Shown here in pieces: positions 36,901 to 48,900 of a stretch of DNA of 64,000 nt (the stretch's first letter is position 1; each line of letters begins with the position of its first letter). This DNA is from Adenophora triphylla var. japonica (Eukaryota; Streptophyta; Magnoliopsida; Asterales; Campanulaceae). The notes under the pieces are model-generated. The model did no database searches. It was given only the letters and a program-made list of their open reading frames with translations, and was not told the origin of the DNA. A program made the translations under genes and the position numbers. The stretch spans positions 248,001 through 312,000 of the forward strand of contig JAFEMH010001458.1 in the NCBI GenBank assembly GCA_022495995.1. Reading direction: 5' to 3'.

Positions 36901-39900
36901 TTACTGTCACAAAACAAACTGTTGAATACATTTTTAAATTAAGTTCCCTTAATTTCCATAATCCAGGGAAAGGGAGGAAAGTAATAAAATTATTTGAAAT
37001 GACATTTTGTCCTTTTTCTGATCTTTGTTCTATCCGGAGCCAAAATTATTGCTGCATTGCCTTGGTGGATTCAATCATCACCAATTCATTTTTCTAGCGC
37101 CCATATCACTTGCTACCCAAAGCACCTGCCTGTGGCCATTTTGCTTGCAGATCACTCTTACCAGTCACAATCACGTCCTTTGGTTCCATAAATTGACATC
37201 AAGATGCATTTGCAAGCATTTACACATTTGTAATAATTAGCTCACTTCCATTTATGGCCCTGACTAAACCTTGAAATTGTCTTCCTATTGTCAAAAGCAG
37301 TAGCAGCTTTCAAGTTCTATATTGAAAGTTCAACTACAGAACACAATTTGTCATGCTAACAAATATCAATACTAGGCTTATGACTTTGCTCAGTGATTTC
37401 ACGTTGTTCAGAATATAGTGCAACTTCTTCCTCTTTCAGCTTCTTAATGATAGGGGTAGTCTGATTTTTTTGGGAGCTATATGATTTGATTGTGAAACGG
37501 AAACCAAGTTAAGTAGATCGAAAAGTAACCAAAATACTATGGTGTAAATCTGTCACATACTCCATCCGTCCCATAACAACTGTTACATATTTCCCTTTTG
37601 GGCATCCCATAACAAGTGTTACTCACCCAAATTGTCAATGGGACCCATTTGTCATACTCACAACAAAAATCTCCCTACCCCACTTTCTCTCTCCTACATT
37701 ACTTTTCATACTCACAATACTCACTTTTTCCTTCCCCGTGTATTCAATTTTAGTAACCTTTGTTTTGGGACGGAGGGAGTATATCCTTTGGATTATCTGT
37801 TATCCATAGTTTGCTGTAGGATTTTGAGTCTGGAATAGTGCCTCTGCTGAAGTAGTGGGTTTATTTGAGGACGAGAATCGGGTGAACATGTTTCTCTTAT
37901 ATTGTTTCAAATGCCGTTTTACAAAAATAAAATAAAAATAGAATAATCGACCTTCATAGCCTGGTTTTCTGGGTTGTCTTTAATGATAGGAGCAAAGCGT
38001 TTTCACTTGTTTATTACTCACTCCGTCCTGAAATGATCTTCCTACTTTTTTTGTTGTCAATACTAATGTACTTTGAGCAATAATTTTAGGTTAATTTAAT
38101 TGTCCTAATGAACATCTAAAAATTGTTAATGATAGTATTTATAATGGTGTCTCAATGACAATTTTTATTTTTTTGTAGGATAATTAAATTAACCTAAATT
38201 TATTGCTCAAAGTACCTTCATATTGACAATAAAAAAGTAGGAAGATCATTTCGGGACAGAGGGAGTATTTTAAATCAAGATTTGATTAAAACTGAAGCCA
38301 CCTCTAGGCTCTAGTAGGTCACCAATTCACCAATGTCTACTCTTACACAGCTTCCTTGATTGTGCTGCACTCTTCCTCCCAAAATAAGACTCCCCTATTG
38401 GCCTTACACTGGTTTTAAGATAGTATTTGACTCTTTGGCTTTAATACCTTCAAGTCTCTTTTATTTGTATCAAGTCAATGGGACCCAATACTTTTTCTCT
38501 CTTTCAATGAAACAGGCATTGTAGACAATTAGTTTAAGGAAACTTTCTAAAAAGTTAATGGGGCACTTAATTTGGACGTGTCAAAATGGAACAGGGGAAA
38601 CTTATTTTGCGACAGAGGGAGTCACTTGGTAATTTAGAGTGATCATATTGGCTCCTAAAACATCAATTGCAGTTCAATATATTCTCAGATTGAGGAGTCC
38701 TTGATGATATTTGAAGTCAACATATCATCCACCCCACTTTATAACTAAAGTTCTGTGAATGACACCAAATTGTTAAAGCATTTCTGATGGATATAGTACC
38801 TAAGCATTAAATTGTGGAAGAACACTAATAATCATTATCAAAATCATCTTAGACCATCTTCAAGATAATAGCCATATTGCTCATGTTAACATGTGCAAAA
38901 TATATTCGTTTAGTGCATCGTGTTCATTCTTTAACCAAGTAGAGTTGTACATGAGACCATTTACTCAGCCAGTGCATTGCTGTTGCATCTATTGATACAC
39001 ATTGTTAGGTTCCAGTTTATAAATTACCATAGAAACTATGATGTCTTTAACTGATACACTTTGGTGTATGGACTATGCATCAAATCGTAATCTGTTGCAT
39101 TTACCAGTTCAATATATTGTTATTGCTCGTCAGTAACAGTAGTTGTTATTCTGGTGTTTGTTCGATTGTTTGGAGAAATCCGTGCTACCTTTTTGTTTCT
39201 TATGATTGAAAGTTCTCAGCCACCTTTGTTTATTCAATATATGTCTCTGTCGATATTGAAGGATGAGTTCAAAGGCTACACATTTCCTTTAGCTGTAGCA
39301 ATTGTGCTATCTGGACAATATGAGGATGATCAAGACAACTCAGAAGAGATTGTTTACACTGGTCAAGGTGGACACGACTTATTAGGAAAGAAGCATCAAA
39401 TCAAAGATCAGAAAATGACTCGTGGAAATTTGGCACTTGAGGTGAGTGGGCTGTTAACTTCACTTTTATAAGTTGAAGAAAATAGTAAATACAGTGTTAT
39501 AGCATCGAGTTTAATTTTGTTTCAATTAGTCAGTTCTCCACACCTGTCATATTCTCTTTTGCATATCATTAGAAGACTGGCACCCAAACTTTTAAAAGTT
39601 TATTAGGGCCTAATATATCTTCATTGGTGATTTCTTTGTTATATCTTCATTTGCTTTGCAATTCTGTTTTTACTGGGCTTACGTGAGCTGTTCCAACTAC
39701 TTGGTTTCCACGATGTGAATATGCAATTCTGATCTATTTGGGCAATTCCCCGTGTCACGTAAGTCAAAACTATCTTAAATCAGTAAAGTTGATCTGTCAA
39801 ATTTATTAGTTAAATAATAAATTAAGGTTCAATGATGAGTAAAAGAAAAAAAAATGTATCAGTTTATATGTTTTTGGTTGTTTCAATTATACAAAAATGT

Positions 39901-42900
39901 GCAACTTATCTTTGGCGTCGATTTATTGGATCATTGGTGAAAGAAAGTCTCCACCCTTCATGTGACTGCTTGGGTTAGTTTTTTGTTGCTTCTTCTGACA
40001 GTTTACCTTAAGGGTATTGATGCTCCTTTTGAACTCCTCATATCAAGTTTTAGATTCCGAATTACTAACATTATTATGTGTATTGCATGGATACTATTAT
40101 GTTTAGAGATAAGCTTCCATTGGCATATAAACATATGACACAATTTACTTTTATTGTGAAGAAAGTCTTTTAAGCTTCTCCGTAAGCGAATTTTGGTAGA
40201 CAATGATCCAATTCTAGAGGATCGTGTATTGTTTATAGAGCGTGAAAAATACTATTTGACATAGTTATAAGTACCATATACTACTGGTTACTATTGTTCT
40301 GATAAGTGCAGTTCCAATACATAGAGCTTTCATCAAAAGGTACAATACATTATATGCCTATTTGCCCAAAATTTGGGTTGTCTTGTATTGGCACAAACTG
40401 GCAATTCAGGGCACTCCATCGGAACATGTGTTATGGACAAAATGCTTCCCTTCTTCCTCTCTTCAACCTGAGACCGCAAAGGGCTAAAATGCATACCTAT
40501 ATTTAGAAGCTTGCCTATTGGAATATAAACTCAGGTCAAGAGCTGTTATAATAAAACATGATGTAAAGAAGGGGATAGATCTGCAATTTTTACTTGATAT
40601 TGATGTGCCCAAAGAGAGAAACAGAAAGGCATGAAGAAGAGAGAAAAAGAGAAAGACATGAAGACGGGAACGAAAGAGAGTAAGAACTCGGGTAGGGTAA
40701 AGAGAATAGGATATGGATTGCTAATGACGTGTACTGTGGAGAGAAATCTTTCTATTTTTTGTGGTTTAGCAGTAAGCTGGTGAAGAGAGAGTAAGAACAT
40801 AAAATTTGAGGAGAGAGTGAGTAATGTGTGTGAAGAAAATAGATTGTAATCTTAGGCAAGCAAATTTTATGGTCAAATGCCTATTACAGTATGTAATGGG
40901 CAACCAAGGCTTTTCATACCAGAAAAAGACTTGTACACTATAAATACTAGATTAGCTTGTCATATCAGAAAAAAGTAGTCGTTTTGCTGGCACCAGGTAA
41001 CCAGAACAAAGGCTAAGTTGAGTGGTGTGATGACATTTCGTTGTGTTCTTTGAAACAAAAGGGGATCTCTGTAAAAAAATTATCTACTGTCATCGCACTG
41101 CAGGCTATGCATATCATTTGGTCGAGAGTGGTTTTGTATTTAAACTTCTTTGATTGTATGAATTATTTTCTCGTGATTTTTTACGCTCGGGATTGAGAAA
41201 CATTGCAGAAAGGGCTTTTTTATGCCAAAATTTATATCAAAAGGGGTAGATTGTTATGGTTTCAAGATTCTATTTCCTTGCAGAACAATATGAAACATGG
41301 TCTGCCTGTCAGGGTTGTTCGTGGACATAAAGTGAAGCGTAAGACTGTCAAAGTTTACACGTATGATGGATTGTACAAGGTGGGTACCCCCACACTTTAT
41401 TTAATAACTCTCTCTTTCTCTCACTCTCCCATTTCAGTCAATAATCAATGCATATGCGTGGGAAAGGTGGTTGACATTTTATTTCAAGCCCACTCTAAGG
41501 CATAGAATAATTTTCTTTGCTTCTTTTTTTCTCATGATAAAAAATATTTACATTAAAGTTAACAATCATATAAAGATGAACGAAAAATTCATCAGAAGTA
41601 GAAGCAAAAAAGGAACACAAACTACAAAGTACAACATTCCAATCCATTCGAAGCACTGATAGAGGAATTCCATGGAAGGTACCCCTTGCTAATGCCTACA
41701 CAGATGCCAAATGAACAACTCAATATGCGAACAAGGGGACAGATTTTGAATGAGACCCACTATTGAGCTTCTAGATCATCCTAAGCCTCATCTAATGATC
41801 TCAATGGACCCTTTATCTCTAAATGGGGTCCCCTCTACTTAGCCAAGTATAAATAGATTCCTTTTCACCATAAAGGGTACCTCTATTCTATCAACCGCAC
41901 AATAGACTCGACATTGGACTTAATAGTATATCTACACTCTACAGTGATGCATTCTAATCAAACACCATGCTAACAGACTTGTAATTACTCGAGGACCCGG
42001 TGGCCTCACCTTCTCCACCAAGGGACACATTGGGCAATAAATAAACCTCGAAAGTGCACGAGTATGCCGTAGTAGAGTGTGCAAGTAGAGGGTCGAACCC
42101 AAATAAACATGTACTCCTTCTTTCCCAAAATACTTGTTGTTTTAAACTTGTGCACACATATTAAGAAGTGTAATCAATACATATGAAATAGACTAAACCC
42201 TTAAAATACTCCAATTACCTAGGCAATTTGATACGTTTACAATGACAATTTCATAATAATAAATAAGGGTATATTTGGTATACAAAGGTAAATATTTCTA
42301 GTTAATAGCAAAACAACAAGTATTTTGGGATGGAGGGAGTATAATTCAATCCAATTTTTACTACTAATATCTGTGATACTCGGACCTTTCAATTTTTTTT
42401 ATTTATTGATCAATTGAAACTAATGCAATATTAAAAAGCAGCAAAATAACTATGATGTAATTGCAGATGTTTTAAAGCCTAGGAATATGGTTTCAGTTTC
42501 AATGGAGTACCTTGGTATGCCTCCACGTTGGACTTCCTGGACCTATCTAGGGCCTTACCTTCTACATCCCCTACCTTAAATATTGATGTTGATGGTGTAC
42601 TTGTCAAGACTATCTGCAGTAAATATTGTCTCCTATTGCCTCAACTTTTACTATCTTATTTGTTCGTTTCAAATTTGTCTTTCCTAGTTCTATTACATAT
42701 CCATAGTAATTTGGGCTGCACTCATGTTAATTGGTCATAGTTGTCTACCACTTCTTTTCATAGAGTAGCTCTGGTCTAGAAGCGATTGTATATAATTTCC
42801 TTTGAACTAAAAAAGGGTATATGACTGTCAACATAACACCCTGTATACACTTCTTTGCTTCATCCTCCTGAGTTTAGTTTCTGACTGACATCGTCTCTCA

Positions 42901-45900
42901 TCTCTCCATTAGATTAATATTCGATCTGCCATAACGAATTGGATCCTCTGTTGTATTTCCTGGCCACTCTTTAGCTCTGTCTTCACTAGTACTTAGCTAA
43001 ACTATACCTAGTTCCTATCCTATGGGGTTGACTACAGGAACCCCTTTTTGTCATTCTACTCTTTCCAAAGCAAGGTTATTAGAGAGGCTACACTCATTCA
43101 CATCCTTCTCATTTTTATCTTTGCTGGCACTCCTGCTGCTAATTTGCATCCTGTTACATTCTTTTTACTAATTCATACGCCTTCACTATGTCACTATTAA
43201 CTTAAGTTTGACATTTCAAGCATAAACCTGAACTGATTCTCCAAAACCATTGTCTCATGTCTTAGTATATCTTCAACTACTTGCAATGCTTCATCATATG
43301 ATTCATTGATTTCATGAATACCTCTATTCTTCGTTGAACTTTGAATTTTGTATTTGGTATTGGTAGATTGATTCTATAATGCTCCCCCCCTTCCCACACA
43401 CTCTTCCAACTTTCTCGTTGACATCATGGCTCTAATGACTAGCTTAACTAGCCACGACACTACTCAAATTCTTTGGCCACTCCCATACCTCAATTGGAAC
43501 TACCTTGGGTCCTAAAGCCTTTCCTGAATTCATCTTCCTTAATGGAATCTTCTAAGACTTGTTGATTCTTCTTGGGAAAGGTAATTGTGAGCAAGCACTA
43601 AATTCTGAGCACGATATGAATGTTAATCTAATTACAAGTTTGATCTACCTTTTGATTAGTTATACTATGCTTTTCAGGTAGTTGAATGCTGGAATGATAA
43701 AGGGGTTTCAGGTTTTGTTGTTTATAAGTATCGTCTACAGAGGCTTCAAGGGCAGCCCAAATTAATCTCCAATCAGGTAGTAACCTCATAATTTGCACCA
43801 CATTTTCTTCGGATTGAATGCTACTGTACATTATATAAATATTAGTTGGAATTGTAGTTCAAATCAATGAGGCACTTCAATTAATAAGTGTTTATTTCTC
43901 ACTAATTGATTCATGTTAAAAATCTCTCAGTCATCTTAATATGGTTTATTTCGAATAAATAGAAGCTTGCAATAATCAAGAAAATGACGAAAATGAATTT
44001 GGCTAGTTGGTAGTGCACAAGTTTTACTTGTGGTAAAATATACCTTATTTATTTCAAATCTAAAGCATCATCTTCCCATTCATTATAAAAGAATTTCATG
44101 TTTAGGGCAGCCAAGTGATGGAAGTAGAGATTAATGATTGTTCTAGCTAGTCGAGCTTTTCTGTACCTAGCTTGATAGGATCTATTGTGTATGTAAAGTT
44201 CAGAAAATGAAAAGTTATCGCATATTATTTGCGACAAGTTCTTAGTTCTAACCAACTTTACTTCCTCCATAGAAGTGTAGGTTACTAACTTCCTATTTTG
44301 TTCGGTTAGTAACTTAGGTTTTGAAGTTGTATGCAACTTTCTAATAGCTCTTGTAATTTGCTTTCTTGTAACAGGTTCACTTTAAAAATTGTTCTTCATG
44401 GGTTCCCAGACTACCAAAGTAAGATAGACAAATGTTCATTTTGATGTGCACATTGATGCTTGTAGTTCTCTTTGATTTTTGTGAGGAACTTACCAACACA
44501 TTTCACTTGTGAAGTTTGGTGTGCAATGACATTTCTGTAAGCCAAGAAGATTTTTGCATTCCAGCTATCAATTCAGTAGACGATGCACCTCTTTCACTGA
44601 AAGGCAAGTTTCTCCATCCGTGAGTTCTATTATTAATCCACGACAAATTCGGGTAGTTTTGCCATCGGGGATTGTAGGTATATGAATACGGGGTATTATG
44701 CTTATTGAAATTGGAAATAAATTGAATATACTCAGTAATGAAATTGCAAAAATCTGTGCCATGACTTCTCTGGGTAAGATCACAACTTAGCACCGGCTGG
44801 ATGACCATGGATTGAAGTGCTTTTGTCAAGATGAGTACTTGAGCTTTTAGACTTTGAATTATGTCCGCTTCTCACGGGCCCAATGCTTGCTTGAAAGTAT
44901 GTCTTTTGCCCTCCCATTGGTACCGTAGTTGTTACTTGGCATTTCTTCTAATAAATCATAGGCATCGTCAACTATGTACTCAGATTTTTTCTTCCTGAAA
45001 ATAGCACATTTTAAAGAAGTATGTCTCAAAGTGTCTTGTTTGAAAAAGTATTGCCCAAAATGTGTCAGTTTGTTGAATTCACAGTTGCCAATTGCGAATT
45101 CACTGTTTGTGCAGTAAGATTTCGCACTTGCCAATTGCGAAGTCCTTTTTCCTCAAAATGATTATATTTTTTCAGAAACCGTGTTTCTAAATTGAGGAAA
45201 ATTAATTTCGCAGTTGGCAACTGTGAATTATTTTAAATGCAATAAATAAGTAAGTACTAGAGATTAAGAAGTCTATATTCACAGTTGCTTACTACAAACT
45301 CTTTTAAGGGTGTGGTTCTGTGTATGTGAAAAATTTGAGAAGTTTGAACATGTTATTGCAGTGGACATAGTGCTCAACTAATTTTGCGGTTGCTAACTGG
45401 GAAGTCAAAGAATTTATATTCAACAACTGTGAATTTAGACTGTCTTAATTAATTAACTATTTATTGCATATAAGTGATTTCACAGTTGCCAATTGCAAAT
45501 TTACATAATCTCAAAATAGAAAGATTTTAATACTTTTTAAATAATGGAGCTCACTTGTCATACTCACAACAACTACCCACTTTCTATTCTCTACCCCACT
45601 TTCTCTCTCCTATCCTATAATCCACACTATCAACACCTCAATATTATATATTCCTTAATCGTCGTGTATGACAGGTTTTTTGCAATTTCAAATGGGAAGG
45701 AGGGAGCATTGTTTTCTCCAAATATTGAAAAATGATTTCTGAAAAAACGTAATTATTTTGGGGGAAAATGTATTCGCAATTGGCAATTGCACAAATATTA
45801 ATATCCTGGACTAGCAATGTTACTCCCCGCTAAACTACATTAGCAAGATAAATCTTAAGCCCAAAAATAGATTCAGAGATGCAGAGAAGGGTCATGGCTG

Positions 45901-48900
45901 GCATTCTGTAAATTTCTAGTTCCCTCATAAAGAAACAAGATAGTATCATCTTTATTCTGAGGAAATTTTGGTTTTAGAAGCATGGATACTGGAGTTTGTA
46001 ACTGCTTTTCTGGTATAATTTCCCTAATTCATACTGAACCCTGGAGGTATGCCTTTTTGTGCTTGCTGTCGACTGGAAAATGTACTACATGCATATCTTA
46101 CCTTGCGATATTCACTTACACTGGGTAACTTCTTAAGAGTTTCTTCACAACTCTGTAGGGTTTGTATATACTAAGTCCATTCAAGTTGCTGAGAATCTCA
46201 TCATCCCTCCCAATGCCGTTGGCTGCAACTGTAAAGGAAAGTGTACAAATCCAAGGACTTGCGCTTGTGCTAAACTTAACGGATCTGACTTTCCGTATGT
46301 ACGTAAAGATGGGGGCAGGTGATTATTTTACTCTATATATTGGTTAGCTGTTATGTAAATGCTAGTGGATACAAGAGGAGGTTTATAGCCAACACCCCCA
46401 TCTAAACACACCTTTGAAATGTCTTATCCATTGTTAATGTTTTACATGAAGAGCACTTTTCTGAGTCTTTTTCATCTATGATTCATGGGCCTGAAATATT
46501 GACCTTCAGAAAGAAATAAGCTCTCCTGCACTTGCAAGCATTATGGAGTTGGAGAGTATTTTTTACATCATTTTTTTTCTTCTCTTTTTAATATAACTTT
46601 AGATTGATTGAAGCGAAGGATGTTGTGGTTGAGTGTGGGCCAAACTGTGGATGCGGACCTAGTTGCATCAATCGTATATCTCAGCAAGGCATAAAATACC
46701 ATCTTGAGGTTTGTACCAGAAAACTGGCTTCAAAGCACCATCAATGTCTATTTTAAACAATCGGCCTATAAACATTCGTCCTAATTTCTTCATTTTACCA
46801 GGTGTTTCGTACTGAAAAGAAAGGGTGGGCAGTCAAGACTATAGACTTTATTCCTTCAGGTGCTCCTGTTTGTGAATATATTGGAGTGCTTCGGAAAACA
46901 AATGAGTTGGATAATGTTGCAGGGAATGATTATATATTTGAAATTGATTGTCTGCAAACAATGAAGGAGATCGGTGGAAGAGAGGTACTAAAGTTACTAA
47001 TCAAAGTATAACTTCTTATGCAGGATCCATATCTCTCATTATCTCTGCTCGGTTGTGTAAAACTTCTTATTAAATGTGTTGTAGCAACGTGAGTTCACGT
47101 CATGAAAAGAAAAAAGAAAGATCACTCATAATGCCAAGACCAAGTCCACACCTTTTTTGAGTTCTGCATCTTTGAACTTAAAACGGTCTAAATATTCTCT
47201 GCCTTGTCTTGCACAACCCAGAAACTTCTTTAGGTATGTATCACAACCCTTCCACTAGAAATCATATCTCCTCACCAGGATAACTTGATATCTTATATCC
47301 TTTCACCAGTGTAATGTGGGACAACTAGCTGAGCCCTTATATAATTTCCAACATTCTTGATGTTGTAATTCCCTTGCTGGACCATGGCTAGTAACCAGTC
47401 TTCACAGCTTATCCTGATGGACCACTGATCTGATACCATCAGTAGCCTACGATGGCTCCACCGTCCTGGATTATCTAGTCTCTGGTCTAGCATAAGAAAG
47501 GCCAAGACCAATTGTAATATGCCATTGAAAATTCATGGCATCAATCTTACTTCAGTCGCAGTTACAACCTCCCAATTAAACCAAGGTTTCACTGATTTTG
47601 CAGCTCACGCTCTATTTTGCCTCATATAGAGTTGCATGTTAACCCTAGGTTTTCTGAGTTTTAAAGTCAACTTCCTTAATGTGCTTCAAAAACTGAAAAT
47701 GGGCACTCATTTAGGAACGTTGGAAGCGTACTTTTAGTGGATCCTTTGCTTAGTTAATGATAGCTACCAAACCAAATATACAAATAAGCCTATGCTTGCT
47801 CATGACCAGAAAATGTATTCTGCAGCTTGTGGGATGGTTCCAAGAAATGCAATATCCTGTAGTATTGTGTGCACTGGCGAAGCCAGGTTAAAGCCAAAGG
47901 ATCAGTTGACCCCCTTCAAGTTTGAAAGTTGTTAATTTTTTGTACCTTAAAATTTTAAGAAAATGACATTTTACCACTAAAATTAGCAATTTTATTCATT
48001 TTGACCCCCTTAATTTTCAGTAAAATTTGCACTAAATAATTTTTTTTGACCCCCTTCTATGATAAATTTGGATCCCGTAATTATAGTATTTATTTTTAAA
48101 GCAAACTTGACCCCTTTCCCAATTTTTTTCATGCTTCGCCACTGATTGTGTGTTGACAGAGGGGAAAACTTAAAGGTGTTGCAAGAAATTATGACTCATA
48201 CTCCCTCCGTCCCATATAAGATTTCACAAATGGGTTTTGCACGAGAATTAAGAAAATGTGTAAGTGGTGCAAGTGTTGTGAGTATGAAAAGTGTGGTAGG
48301 AGAGAGAAGGTGGGGTAGGGAATAGTAAGTTGATTGGTGTTGTGAGTGTAAAAGTAAAGTAGGAGAGAGAATGAGCGGGGGGAATAATAAAGATTCTTTG
48401 CCATTTTAGGAATGTAAAATCTTATATGAGACTCTCAAAATGACAAAAGTGAGATCTTACATGGGACGGAGGGAGTATATGATTTGGCCATTTTGAATTC
48501 AAGGACCATGTGTGTCTTTGTGCCCCTTGCAGCTGAACCATAGAGGTTATTGTTTTCTGCTACATGTACTCCCTCCGTCCCAAAATGATAGGCCATTTTG
48601 AATTCAAGGACCATTTTTAAAAGGTTGGTTTTTTGTAGAGAAAGTTCATAAATATGCTTGCTATTCATTTTCAAACCTTTAGGTTTGCAAATATAAAATG
48701 AATTTGATTTTTTTTAGGAAAAAAATCATTTAGGGACAACGTTTTATAAAGAAAAAGTTTCAAATGGCCATTCATTTTGGGACAAAAAAGGTCATTCAAT
48801 TTGGGACAGAGGGAGTAGCATTTATCAGACCAGTGAATGAAATTACAGAATTACATTTCATTTGAAGTGATGTTCAATCCTTGCAGAGGAGGTTGGGGGA

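Noticed and set aside
42478..42640. Possible extra SUVH4 exon behind a GCAG acceptor
   Set aside because: It gives an immediate stop in the needed phase and matches no part of SUVH proteins. The neighbouring exons 41284-41379 and 43678-43776 join directly in phase.
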